Assembly (NCBI GenBank): GCA_040902895.1
Contig: JBBDWL010000108.1
Span: forward strand, 1-64,000
Length of the DNA stretch: 64,000 nt
Reading direction: 5' to 3'
DNA from: JALYRV01 sp040902895
GTDB lineage: Bacteria; Acidobacteriota; Vicinamibacteria; Vicinamibacterales; SCN-69-37
In this document: positions 38,952-46,169 of the stretch, one piece after another
Numbering within the stretch: position 1 is the first letter of the stretch
How the letters are laid out: each line of letters begins with the position of its first letter
Position numbers and translations under genes: made by a program
Notes under the pieces: model-generated
Told to the model about the DNA's origin: nothing
What the model saw: the letters and a program-made list of their open reading frames with translations, nothing else
The model's database searches: none

Positions 38952-39511
38952 GATTCAACAAACGGCTCGAGCGCCAGACGCATCTTGCGCACCGCGCGGA
39001 AGATGCTGTGTTTCGTGGCGTTCGTTTTCAGCCCGAGCGCCCGGCCGATCTCTTCGATCGAAAATCCCTGGTAATGCCGCATCACGAATGCCGCACGTTC
39101 CATCTCACTCAACAGGTTGAGCGCCGACTGCACGCGCTCCCCAATTTCGCCCGCCAGCACCAGCTGCTCGGCGCCCGGCTGTCCCGTATCGCCCGCCGCG
39201 CGCTCGAGCACATCGTCTTCCTCGGCCGACTCGCGTTTCGGTTTCGCCCGCATGTAGTCGATGGCGCAGTTCGTGGCGATGCGATAGACCCACGTGCCGA
39301 AGTTCGCGCGCGATTCGAAACGGCCGAGCTGACGATAGGCCTTGAGGAATGTTTCCTGGACCACGTCTTCGGCGTCGGCCTCGTTTCCGGTCATCCGATA
39401 CGCGACACGGAATACGAGACGGCTGTGCCGCTCCACAAGAGACCTGAAGGCCTCGGAATCGCCGTCCCTCGCCAGGGCTACGGCGGCGGCATCCTCGCGC
39501 ATCTGGGACAT
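38948..39511 (-). CDS. ECF RNA polymerase sigma factor (RpoE-like)
   Basis: 187 aa. Region 2 is FRSLVERHSRLVFRVAYRMTGNEADAEDVVQETFLKAYRQLGRFESRANFGTWVYRIATNCAIDYMR with the core-binding D-A-E-D-x-x-Q-E motif. Region 4 is ALNLLSEMERAAFVMRHYQGFSIEEIGRALGLKTNATKHSIFRAVRKMR, the helix-turn-helix. The linker contains an acidic stretch. It is followed by its zf-HC2 anti-sigma factor and two HEAT proteins. The ATG at 39511 has no obvious ribosome site; an in-frame ATG three codons later is an alternative. Confidence 0.93.
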   Translation of the reverse strand: MSQMREDAAAVALARDGDSEAFRSLVERHSRLVFRVAYRMTGNEADAEDVVQETFLKAYRQLGRFESRANFGTWVYRIATNCAIDYMRAKPKRESAEEDDVLERAAGDTGQPGAEQLVLAGEIGERVQSALNLLSEMERAAFVMRHYQGFSIEEIGRALGLKTNATKHSIFRAVRKMRLALEPFVES

Positions 39512-39535
39512 AGGACGGTCCGAAGGACGGAAGGG

Positions 39536-40504
39536 TTAGGTGAGCAGGCGCCGCACACCTTCGACGAGCGGGGTCACGGAATAGTTGAGGGCATTTTCCG
39601 CCGCGGTGCTGTCGAGAGGCCAGTCGTGCTCGAAGATGGCGACTGTGGCAGGTGTCAGGATCGGCGGGCGGCCTGTCAGCCAGGCCCGTCCGGTCTCCAC
39701 GGCGCCGGCGATTCTCGCAATCGCCGCCGGAAGCTCGCGCGGAACTCGCGCGCCCGTTTCATCACGCACGATTTCGTACAGCCGCCGCTGCGGAAGGTTC
39801 TCGCCTCCCAGCATGAGGGCGTCGGCGCCGCCACGTTCGAGCGCCGCGACGTGGGCCTCCGCGACATCGTCGATCCACGCGAACGACCAGATGCGATCGC
39901 CGCCCACCATGACGGGCATCGCGTGCGCGATCTGATCGCGTATGAGCCGGCCAACGAGATCGCTTTGCCTGACGGCGGATTTGGTGATCTGGTGATCTGG
40001 TGATTTGGTGATCTGTTCTGGTGATCTGGCTGTCGAAGGGCCGTAGATCACGCCCGGATACAGACGCGTGATGGGAAAGCCGGCGCGTGCGGCCTCGTCG
40101 GCCACGCGCGCGGCTTCGGCTTTGGTGCGCTGATAGTCGTTGCCGCGAATGGGCGCCGACGCGCCGCGCGGCGGCAGCGCCAGAAAACTGGACGTATAGA
40201 CGAAGCGATCGTGGCCCGCGCTTCGCGCCGCGGCAATGGCGTGGCGCAAGCCGCCGACGTTGACGTCGTGAAAGCGGCGGCGGTCGCGTTCCCAGATCGA
40301 GACGAGTGCGGCGCTGTGGCAGATCGCGTCGGTGTCGCGCGCCGCGCGCGCGAGACCGGCGGCGTCGGTGACGTCTCCTGCGATGGCGTTGATACCAGGC
40401 GCCGGCTTGCGCGCAAACACCACGGGCTCGTGTCGGCGCCGCTCCAGCGCCGCGACGATGGCCGTGCCGAGATATCCCGTGCCGCCCGTGACGAGCACCC
40501 GCAT
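39536..40504 (-). CDS. NAD(P)-dependent SDR epimerase/dehydratase
   Basis: 322 aa extended short-chain dehydrogenase. The cofactor loop GGTGYLG (about 7-13) is followed by ICHSAALVS, the catalytic YQRTKAEAARV (Y-x-x-x-K) and LYPGVIYGPS. It resembles dihydroflavonol-4-reductase/hopanoid-associated sugar epimerase-like SDRs; the substrate is unknown. Directly after GVIYGPS comes an inserted stretch of about 18 residues (ARSPEQITKSPDHQITKSAV) encoded by a TGATCTGG repeat. The ATG at 40504 is divergent from the rhomboid gene, with 18 bp between them. Confidence 0.82.
   Translation of the reverse strand: MRVLVTGGTGYLGTAIVAALERRRHEPVVFARKPAPGINAIAGDVTDAAGLARAARDTDAICHSAALVSIWERDRRRFHDVNVGGLRHAIAAARSAGHDRFVYTSSFLALPPRGASAPIRGNDYQRTKAEAARVADEAARAGFPITRLYPGVIYGPSTARSPEQITKSPDHQITKSAVRQSDLVGRLIRDQIAHAMPVMVGGDRIWSFAWIDDVAEAHVAALERGGADALMLGGENLPQRRLYEIVRDETGARVPRELPAAIARIAGAVETGRAWLTGRPPILTPATVAIFEHDWPLDSTAAENALNYSVTPLVEGVRRLLT
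39979..40030. repeat. In-frame TGATCTGG tandem repeat inside an SDR gene
   Basis: About six degenerate units (TGATCTGG, TGATTTGG, TGATCTGT) with an 8-nt period. Eight is not a multiple of three, but the total keeps the reading frame and translates to a repetitive, polar insert after a conserved SDR motif. Confidence 0.88.
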
Positions 40505-40509
40505 TCCTG

Positions 40510-40516
40510 TATTCTT
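40510..40516. promoter_or_regulatory. Overlapping divergent -10 boxes (SDR gene / rhomboid gene)
   Basis: On the plus strand TATTCT (40510-40515) ends 7 nt before the rhomboid ATG at 40523. On the minus strand AAGAAT (40516-40511) ends 6 nt before the SDR ATG at 40504. The hexamers overlap by five bases in an 18-bp intergenic space, the same design as at 11981-11987. Confidence 0.5.
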
Positions 40517-40522
40517 TCCCAG

Positions 40523-41374
40523 ATGTTCCGCCGCCAAACCTCCGGCTCCGTGGTCTGCGCGTCCTGCGGATCGCTCGTGGGCGTCGCCGACGACAAATGC
40601 TACAACTGCGGCCGCCGCAATCCCGGCCTGTGGGGCTATGCCGGCGCCATCCGGCGGCTGGGCAGCGATCTCGGCTTCGTCCAGGTCGTCGTCATCGGCT
40701 CGAGCATCCTCTATGTGCTCACGCTGCTGATGTCGAACGGCCGCATCGGAATGAGCGGCCTCAACCTGCTCGCGCCCGCCGACAGCACCTTGTTTCAGTT
40801 TGGCGCAAGCGGCGCCATCCCGTTCTTTCTTGCGGATCGCTGGTGGACGGTGCTCAGCGCCGGCTGGCTGCACGGCAGCCTGCTGCACATTCTCTTCAAC
40901 ATGCTCTGGGTGCGGCAGCTTGGTCCCGCCACCGCCGACGTGTTCGGGCCCGGCCGCATGGTCATCATCTATACCGTGTCGGGCGTCGTGGGATTTTTTC
41001 TGAGCTCCACCGCGGGCGCGTATCTGCCAGACGTGCCGCTGCTCGGCGGCGCCGGCATGACGGTAGGCGCATCGGCCTCGGTGTTTGGCCTGCTTGGCGC
41101 GCTGGTCGCCTACGGCAAGCTGCGCGGCAGCAGCGCCGACACCTCACAGGCGCTCACGTATGCCATCGTGCTCTTCGTCTTCGGTCTCGTCATGTCGGGT
41201 GTTGATAACTGGGCCCACGCCGGCGGCTTCGCCGGCGGATATCTCACCGCGCGCTGGCTGGATCCGTGGAAGCCGGAGCGCATCAATCACCTCGTCGGCG
41301 CGCTGATCTGTCTGGCTGCGTCGGCGCTCGCCATCCTCGCGTCAATCGTGCACTATTCCTGGATGATGTCCTAG
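40523..41374 (+). CDS. Rhomboid family intramembrane serine protease with N-terminal zinc ribbon
   Basis: 283 aa. The first 35 residues form a zinc ribbon (Cys12-x2-Cys15 in CASC and Cys26-x2-Cys29 in CYNC). The rhomboid core has about six to seven helices with WWTVLSAGWLHGSLLHILFNMLWV (His122 and Asn126 of the H-x-x-x-N motif), the nucleophile Ser184 in VGASASVFGLLGA and His232 in DNWAHAGGFAGGY. Both dyad residues are present, so it should be active; GASA replaces the usual GASG. It cleaves membrane proteins near the bilayer surface. Substrate unknown. Confidence 0.9.
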   Translation: MFRRQTSGSVVCASCGSLVGVADDKCYNCGRRNPGLWGYAGAIRRLGSDLGFVQVVVIGSSILYVLTLLMSNGRIGMSGLNLLAPADSTLFQFGASGAIPFFLADRWWTVLSAGWLHGSLLHILFNMLWVRQLGPATADVFGPGRMVIIYTVSGVVGFFLSSTAGAYLPDVPLLGGAGMTVGASASVFGLLGALVAYGKLRGSSADTSQALTYAIVLFVFGLVMSGVDNWAHAGGFAGGYLTARWLDPWKPERINHLVGALICLAASALAILASIVHYSWMMS

Positions 41375-41375
41375 C

Positions 41376-42395
41376 ATGCGCCGCAGACCCGTCGTGCTCA
41401 TCACAGGGGCGGGCGGCGAGATCGGTCATGGTTTGATCGAGCGGCTCGCGGCTGCCGCCGATCGCCCGATCATCACGCTCGATGTCGCGCCGCTCGAGCC
41501 CGGTCTCGCGCGGATGGTCGCGCGCGAGTTCACCGGATCGATTCTCGATCGCGCGCTGCTCGATCGCGTGCTCGCGGAGTTCGAGGTGGATCGCGTGTTC
41601 CATCTCGCGGCCCTGCTGTCGACGCGATCGGAGTTCACGCCGCTCACCGCGCATGAAGTGAACGTCGAAGGCACGCTGAATCTGCTCGAGTTCGCGCAGC
41701 GCGAGGCCGACTCGCACGGCCGGCCGGTCACCTTTCTGTATCCATCGTCGATCGCGGCCTTCGGTCTTCCCGACCTGGAGACGAAGCATCGCGCGGGACG
41801 CGTGGCCGAAGATGCCTGGACGCGGCCGGCGACGATGTACGGGTGCAACAAGCTCTATTGCGAGCTGCTCGGCGACTATTACTCGCGGCATTACAAGCGG
41901 CTCGCGGCCAACCCGCAGTCCGGACGCGTGGATTTCCGCGGCGTGCGCTTTCCGGGACTCATTTCCGCCGCCACGGTTCCGTCCGGCGGCACGTCTGATT
42001 ACGCGCCCGAGATGATTCATGCCGCTGCGAAAGGCGAGCCTTACGCCTGCTTCGTGCGGCCCGACACGCGCATTCCGTTCATGGCGATGCCGGACGGTGT
42101 CGGGGCGCTGCTGCAGCTGGCGGCCGCGCCGCGCGGCGCGCTGACGCGCACGACGTACAACCTTGGCGCGTTCAATCCGTCAGCGGACGAGGTTCGGGCC
42201 CTCGTGCGGAACGCCTTTCCCGACGCGCGCATCGAATACGACGTCGACGACAAGCGGCAGGGCATTGTCGACACCTGGCCCGAAGACGTCGATGATTCGG
42301 CCGCGCGGCGCGACTGGGGCTTCAATCCGGCCTACGATTTGCAGCGGGCCTTCAACGAGTATCTGATTCCGGAGATAAGACGACGATATGCCTAA
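41376..42395 (+). CDS. SDR-type L-threonine 3-dehydrogenase (probable)
   Basis: 339 aa extended SDR. The NAD loop GAGGEIG (11-17), the Y-x-x-x-K in MYGCNKLYCELLGDYY, and the block DFRGVRFPGLIS...GTSDYAPEMIHAAAKG...CFVRPDTRIPFMAMPD, plus RQGIVDTWPEDVDDSAARRDWGFNP near the end, match the short-chain L-threonine dehydrogenases that make 2-amino-3-ketobutyrate. It might instead be a nucleotide-sugar epimerase, but the C-terminal block favours threonine. The next gene, a ferredoxin, starts inside its last codons. Confidence 0.75.
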   Translation: MRRRPVVLITGAGGEIGHGLIERLAAAADRPIITLDVAPLEPGLARMVAREFTGSILDRALLDRVLAEFEVDRVFHLAALLSTRSEFTPLTAHEVNVEGTLNLLEFAQREADSHGRPVTFLYPSSIAAFGLPDLETKHRAGRVAEDAWTRPATMYGCNKLYCELLGDYYSRHYKRLAANPQSGRVDFRGVRFPGLISAATVPSGGTSDYAPEMIHAAAKGEPYACFVRPDTRIPFMAMPDGVGALLQLAAAPRGALTRTTYNLGAFNPSADEVRALVRNAFPDARIEYDVDDKRQGIVDTWPEDVDDSAARRDWGFNPAYDLQRAFNEYLIPEIRRRYA

Positions 42396-42744
42396 GCTAA
42401 CGGTCGAAGGCGCCGGCACGTTTGACGTGGCCGAAGGCAAACGCATGGTGCTGGCGCTCGAGCAGGATGCCGGGATCGATCAGCTGCATGCCTGCGGCGG
42501 CCGCGCGCGCTGCACGACGTGCCGCGTGGAATTCATCGACGGCGAGCCCGGGACGATGACCGAAGCGGAAAAGAGCGTGCTGGCCGCGAAAGGCGCGTCT
42601 GGCGTGCGCCTGTCGTGCCAGATGCTGTGCGATCACGACATGAGCGTGCGCGCGATCAGCCGGCTTGCCGGATCGGGGCGTCCGGATCCGGGGCCGACGC
42701 CGCAGCCGCACATCGAACCGCCGCCGGTCTGGATTCGCAAATGA
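42388..42744 (+). CDS. [2Fe-2S] ferredoxin
   Basis: 118 aa. Adrenodoxin-like cluster ligands are Cys-x5-Cys-x2-Cys in ACGGRARCTTCRVEF and a fourth Cys in LSCQML. The fold core runs from about 1 to 95, and a proline-rich tail (about 95-118, PDPGPTPQPHIEPPPVW) follows. It is a one-electron carrier. The start overlaps the threonine dehydrogenase by 8 bp and the stop overlaps the next gene (ATGA), but no partner oxygenase or reductase is in the window. Confidence 0.9.
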   Translation: MPKLTVEGAGTFDVAEGKRMVLALEQDAGIDQLHACGGRARCTTCRVEFIDGEPGTMTEAEKSVLAAKGASGVRLSCQMLCDHDMSVRAISRLAGSGRPDPGPTPQPHIEPPPVWIRK

Positions 42745-43154
42745 CTCATATTCTTATTCACATCGGCGACACGATTCCGAACGCCGAGGATGTCAATGCC
42801 GTGCATGCGCTGGCCGACGGACTCGGCGCGACGCTGCACGTGATGTTCACGCAGAGCGATCCGCTGTCGGCCGGCTGGCAAGCCGAAGTCGACGCGGCTG
42901 GCCTGCCCGACGTGCATCAGGCGATGGAAGAAGAGGCGCGCGCGAAGCTGCGTCCGATCTTCGGCGCCGATGCCGACATGCCGACCATTCAGATTCGCAC
43001 CGGCGATCCCGTGCGGGCCATCGCCGACTACGCGCGCGAGGCGCAGATCGATCTCATCGTCGTCGGCCTCGCCGGCGAAGAAGAGAAGTCGCTCGCGCCC
43101 GCGCTGCTCGACGCCGCGCCCTGCTCGCTGCTGGTCTGGAAGCACAAACGGTAG
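42741..43154 (+). CDS. Universal stress protein (UspA-like)
   Basis: 137 aa, single UspA domain. It starts MTHILIHIGDTIPNAEDV, with ALADGLGATLHVMF, then TGDPVRAIADYAREAQIDLIVVGLAG and a C-terminal ALLDAAPCSLLVWKH strand. The ATP-binding G-x2-G-x9-G-S/T loop is degenerate (GLAGEEEKSLAP), so it is probably a non-ATP-binding type. The ATG at 42741 overlaps the ferredoxin stop. Confidence 0.8.
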   Translation: MTHILIHIGDTIPNAEDVNAVHALADGLGATLHVMFTQSDPLSAGWQAEVDAAGLPDVHQAMEEEARAKLRPIFGADADMPTIQIRTGDPVRAIADYAREAQIDLIVVGLAGEEEKSLAPALLDAAPCSLLVWKHKR

Positions 43155-43174
43155 CGCAGGGCTTTAGCCCTGCG
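43155..43174. repeat. 8-bp hairpin GCAGGGC-TTTA-GCCCTGC
   Basis: CGCAGGGC (43155-43162) and GCCCTGCG (43167-43174) pair around TTTA, directly after the usp stop codon. No T-tract follows, so termination is doubtful. Short palindromes of this sequence are common extragenic repeats in GC-rich bacteria. Confidence 0.6.
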
Positions 43175-43185
43175 GCAGAGCGGCG

Positions 43186-43191
43186 TAACAT
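43186..43191 (+). promoter_or_regulatory. -10-like TAACAT 6 nt before aat
   Basis: TAACAT is followed by CTCCCC and the aat GTG at 43198. There is no purine-rich ribosome site, consistent with a leaderless start. Confidence 0.45.
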
Positions 43192-43197
43192 CTCCCC

Positions 43198-43782
43198 GTG
43201 ATTCCGCCGTCCCTGCTGCTCGAAGCCTATCGCCGCGGGCTGTTTCCGATGGGGATGCCCGATGGCTCCGTGCAGTGGTTCTCGCCCGATCCGCGCGCCA
43301 TCATTCCTCTCGACACATTTCACGTTCCGCGGCGCCTCGCGCGTGCCGCGCGCGCGGCAGGTACCGCCGGGACTGACGTGCGCATCGACACCGCCTTCGT
43401 AGACGTCGTGCAGGCCTGCGCCGAGCGGGCTGATGGCGATGGCACCTGGATCACCGGCGAAATTCTCGACAGCTACGAAAGCCTGCACGATCTTGGATTC
43501 GCCCACTCGGTGGAAGTCTGGCAGGAGGGCGCGTTGACGGGAGGACTATACGGCGTGGCGGTCGGCTGCGCGTTCTTCGGCGAGTCGATGTTTCATCGCG
43601 CGACCGACGCGTCGAAGATCGCGCTGACCGCACTTGTCGAGCGTCTCCGCGCCCGCGGCTTTACGCTGCTCGACATCCAGTGGGTGACGCCGCATCTGGA
43701 ACAGTTCGGCGCGGTTGAGATTCCGCGGAAGCAATATCTGACGATGCTTGCGGGGGCCGTCGATGGGAACTGCAGCTTCTGA
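43198..43782 (+). CDS. aat: Leucyl/phenylalanyl-tRNA-protein transferase
   Basis: 194 aa. It adds Leu or Phe to N-terminal Arg/Lys of proteins to mark them for ClpAP (N-degron pathway). Motifs are YRRGLFPMGMPDGSVQWFSPDPRAIIPLD, FVDVVQACAERADGDGTWI, YESLHDLGFAHSVEVWQEGALTGGLYGVAVGCAFFGESMFHRATDASKIAL and LDIQWVTPHLEQFGA. It starts near the family's usual N-terminus; the first loop is slightly short. GTG start. Confidence 0.94.
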   Translation: MIPPSLLLEAYRRGLFPMGMPDGSVQWFSPDPRAIIPLDTFHVPRRLARAARAAGTAGTDVRIDTAFVDVVQACAERADGDGTWITGEILDSYESLHDLGFAHSVEVWQEGALTGGLYGVAVGCAFFGESMFHRATDASKIALTALVERLRARGFTLLDIQWVTPHLEQFGAVEIPRKQYLTMLAGAVDGNCSF

Positions 43783-43847
43783 CTCGTGAAGAACGCCGCT
43801 TTCGGCAAATCCGACCACGCTCGCATCCTCGAGTGTCGGCTCGCGGC

Positions 43848-44096
43848 ATGAAAAAGGTGCTCGGCTATCTGCTCGGAGGACTGGCGGTCATTTTCGGCGC
43901 CGCGACCCTGTTCTTCGCCTACTTCGGCGTGCAAATCGTCTACGCCGCCCTGACATTTGAGGGCGAGGGCTCACTTGGCACCGTGGGCCTGTACATCGCC
44001 GCGGTGGTATACCCCGTGATGGCGATCATCTGCGGCAGCATCGCCTGGGCCGCGCGTCGATCGGCCCGACGCCGGCTCGCGCGCGCGGCTTCATGA
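43848..44096 (+). CDS. Small two-helix membrane protein of unknown function
   Basis: 82 aa from the ATG at 43848. Two membrane helices (about 5-30, GYLLGGLAVIFGAATLFFAYF, and 47-70, YIAAVVYPVMAIICGSIAWAA) are followed by an Arg-rich cytoplasmic tail (RRSARRRLAR). A GTG at 43833 would add five residues. No family is recognised. Confidence 0.5.
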   Translation: MKKVLGYLLGGLAVIFGAATLFFAYFGVQIVYAALTFEGEGSLGTVGLYIAAVVYPVMAIICGSIAWAARRSARRRLARAAS

Positions 44097-44196
44097 AGTC
44101 GACTCTGGCCGAGCGCCATTAGCGCGCCGCGGAATCCAGCCGCCGGTTCTGGGCGCTACAATCGGGTGTGGCGCTCCGGCGCAGACGGAAGAAGTC

Positions 44197-44397
44197 ATGA
44201 AACAGGCAAAGTATCCAGCTGGATGGGACGAAGCGCGGGTGAAGCGAGTACTTGCTCACTACGAGCAGCAGTCTGTCGACGAGGCGGTCGCCGAGGACGA
44301 GGCTGCATACGAATCGACGACTCACACGGCCATGGAAGTCCCGGTCGATTTGGTACCGGCCGTCCGCGAGTTGTTGGCTAAACGCCGGGCAGGGTGA
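44197..44397 (+). CDS. Small conserved hypothetical protein (YPAGWDEARV type)
   Basis: 66 aa: starts MKQAKYPAGWDEARVKRVLAHYE, has an acidic middle (DEAVAEDEAAYES) and ends MEVPVDLVPAVRELLAKRRAG. The pattern is familiar from short conserved proteins that are often found near toxin or nuclease genes, so an antitoxin role is possible but not shown. The ribosome site GGAAG lies in 44187-44194, and TACAAT at 44157-44162 could be its promoter, giving a 5' leader of about 30 nt. A 10-codon mini-ORF (GTG 44168 to TGA 44200) overlaps the ATG. Confidence 0.55.
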   Translation: MKQAKYPAGWDEARVKRVLAHYEQQSVDEAVAEDEAAYESTTHTAMEVPVDLVPAVRELLAKRRAG

Positions 44398-44442
44398 TCG
44401 CCGGGTCGGCCCCGTTTTCACGCTTCGCGCGAGGGAGGCCAT

Positions 44443-45354
44443 GTGCCGATTCCTCTGAATCTCGACGAAGACAAGCTGTGTGAAGCAGCTCTGGCCATCC
44501 TTGGGCTGACCGCCCTTGGCAGTCATGGCGTCACGCGCGCCTGGAAGGGGATGGACTGGGATCTGCTCGACCTTCTGTTCCGAAAAGGCTGGATCGAGAA
44601 TCCGGTCGGTAAGTCTAAGTCCGTGGTCCTGACCGAAGCCGGGGAACAGCTCGCCGCGGAATTCCTCGCGCGTCATTTCGCAAGTCAGTCCGCCGAAGCA
44701 CCACCGGATGGCCGCTCATCCGTGCGCCGTAGGAAGGGGACGGTGGCACCGGCGGCGGGCGCCGGGATGGTTCATCAGTTCCGCGTGGCGCTTCTCGGAA
44801 CGCAGCCACTGGTCTGGCGGCGCGTTCAAGTGCCGGACGACTACACCTTCTGGGACTTACACGTCGCGCTTCAAGACGCGATGGGATGGCAGGACTACCA
44901 TCTCCACGAGTTTCGGTTCCCAACACGGCCCAGCGGGGAGCTGCGGATTGGCATCCCCGATCCTGATTTTCCAGGGGAACGTCCCTGCCTTGCAGGCTGG
45001 CAGGTGGAGCTGTCCCAGCACATCCGGCCGGGCATGCCTGCTGTCGCCTATTTGTACGACTTCGGCGACGGCTGGGAGCACGAGCTCACCTACGAAGGGC
45101 CAGCCGCGCGCGACAAGGCGGCGCGCTATCCGCGGTGCGTCGACGGCGCCGCCGCGTGCCCACCGGAGGACTGCGGCGGCATTGACGGCTATGAAGAGTT
45201 CGTCCGGGCTATGCGTAACCCAAAGCACCCGCGTCACAAGGAGCTGCGCGAGTGGTTCGGCGGGCCGTTCGATCCCGATGCGTTCGCTCCGGCGACCGTG
45301 ATGTTCGACGATCCCCGTCGCCGATGGGAGGCGGCTTTTTCGGGACAGGATTAG
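44443..45354 (+). CDS. DUF6429 / plasmid pRiA4b ORF-3 fusion protein
   Basis: 303 aa with two domains. Residues 5-80 (LNLDEDKLCEAALAILGLTALGSHGVTRAWKGMDWDLLDLLFRKGWIENPVGKSKSVVLT) match DUF6429. Residues about 108-285 match the pRiA4b ORF-3-like domain (FRVALLGTQPLVWRRVQVPDDYTFWDLHVALQDAMGWQDYHLHEF, YLYDFGDGWEHELTYEG), found on plasmids and in element-borne genes. Both are usually separate or paired with other modules. The GTG at 44443 has GGGAGG 4 nt upstream. Function unknown; possible nucleic-acid or mobile-element link. Confidence 0.72.
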   Translation: MPIPLNLDEDKLCEAALAILGLTALGSHGVTRAWKGMDWDLLDLLFRKGWIENPVGKSKSVVLTEAGEQLAAEFLARHFASQSAEAPPDGRSSVRRRKGTVAPAAGAGMVHQFRVALLGTQPLVWRRVQVPDDYTFWDLHVALQDAMGWQDYHLHEFRFPTRPSGELRIGIPDPDFPGERPCLAGWQVELSQHIRPGMPAVAYLYDFGDGWEHELTYEGPAARDKAARYPRCVDGAAACPPEDCGGIDGYEEFVRAMRNPKHPRHKELREWFGGPFDPDAFAPATVMFDDPRRRWEAAFSGQD

Positions 45355-45386
45355 GCATGAGGGCCAGCGCACGAAGCGGAAGGCGC

Positions 45387-45392
45387 TATGAT
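45387..45392 (+). promoter_or_regulatory. -10-like TATGAT 6 nt before the gene at 45399
   Basis: TATGAT is followed by TCCCCC and the ATG at 45399. It supports 45399 as the true start rather than the longer open frame. Confidence 0.5.
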
Positions 45393-45398
45393 TCCCCC

Positions 45399-45767
45399 AT
45401 GGCTTCCACCACCATCGCCCTCGGCGTCACGCTCATCATTGTCGGCCTCGCCGGATACTTTCTGACCGGGATGGTCAGCGTCACCGCATTGATTCCCGCG
45501 GTGTTCGGCCTGGTCATTGCGCTGGCCGGCGTGCTCGCGCGTGACGAGCGCCGCCGCAAGCATGCCATCCATGGAGCGGTGCTGGTCGCGCTGCTGGGAT
45601 TTCTGGGATCGGTCCGCGGCCTGATTCAGATTGGCAACGTGTTCGACGGCAGCGCCGAACGGCCCGCCGCCGTGATCGCGCAGTCTCTGATGGCCCTGCT
45701 CACGCTCGGCTACATCGTCCTCGCGGTCCGCTCCTTCGTCGCGGCTCGCCGAGGACGCGCAACGTAA
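45399..45767 (+). CDS. Small four-helix membrane protein
   Basis: 122 aa. Predicted helices are TTIALGVTLIIVGLAGYFL, ALIPAVFGLVIALAGVLA, AIHGAVLVALLGFLGSV and IAQSLMALLTLGYIVLAVRSF, with a basic C-terminus (ARRGRAT). It resembles many uncharacterised four-helix inner-membrane proteins. The ATG at 45399 is favoured by the -10-like TATGAT and by the hydrophobic start; the upstream in-frame extension is Arg-rich and unlike a protein. Convergent with apaG. Confidence 0.6.
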   Translation: MASTTIALGVTLIIVGLAGYFLTGMVSVTALIPAVFGLVIALAGVLARDERRRKHAIHGAVLVALLGFLGSVRGLIQIGNVFDGSAERPAAVIAQSLMALLTLGYIVLAVRSFVAARRGRAT

Positions 45768-45773
45768 ATTCGC

Positions 45774-46163
45774 TCAGTGAACCGTATACGGCTCGCTCAG
45801 TGTGAACGGGGCGATTTTCGCGTCGAACGTTGTTCCGTTTGCCGCGAGCATCTGGTAGGTCCCTTCCATCTTTCCGAACGGCGTCGTCAGCGGACATCCT
45901 GAGGTGTAAGTGAACGACTCGCCGGGCGCGAGCACAGGCTGCTGGCCCACGACGCCGGGGCCGCGCACTTCCTCGACATGGCCTTCCGCGTCGGTGATGA
46001 TCCAGTGTCGCGAGACGAGCTGCACCACGTCCTGACCCTCGTTGGTAATTTCGATCGTATAGAGAAAAAACCACTGGCCGTTGGCCGGGTCTGACCGATC
46101 GGCGGCATACTCCGAGAGCACCTGAACGCGCACGCCGCGGGTGACGGCTTCTGACGAGAACAT
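45774..46163 (-). CDS. apaG: ApaG protein
   Basis: 129 aa, usual length for the fibronectin-III-like ApaG fold. Conserved segments are TRGVRVQVLSEYAADRSDP, WFFLYTIEITNEGQDVVQLVSRHWIITDAEGHVEEVRGPGVVGQQPVLAPGESFTYTSGCPLTTPFGKMEGTYQM and the terminal FTLSEP. The biochemical role is uncertain; it is linked to cobalt/magnesium resistance in enterobacteria. Its ATG is only 6 bp from the divergent ATG at 46170. Confidence 0.94.
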   Translation of the reverse strand: MFSSEAVTRGVRVQVLSEYAADRSDPANGQWFFLYTIEITNEGQDVVQLVSRHWIITDAEGHVEEVRGPGVVGQQPVLAPGESFTYTSGCPLTTPFGKMEGTYQMLAANGTTFDAKIAPFTLSEPYTVH

Positions 46164-46169
46164 GCCCCA

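Noticed and set aside
43155..43174. The GCAGGGC hairpin as a terminator of the usp operon
   Set aside because: The stem is good but there is no T-tract and the sequence resembles a common extragenic palindrome.
44168..44200. A 10-codon leader peptide (Arg/Lys-rich) before the 44197 gene
   Set aside because: The GTG start follows TACAAT closely and the stop overlaps the next ATG, but such a short frame occurs easily by chance and has no attenuator structure.
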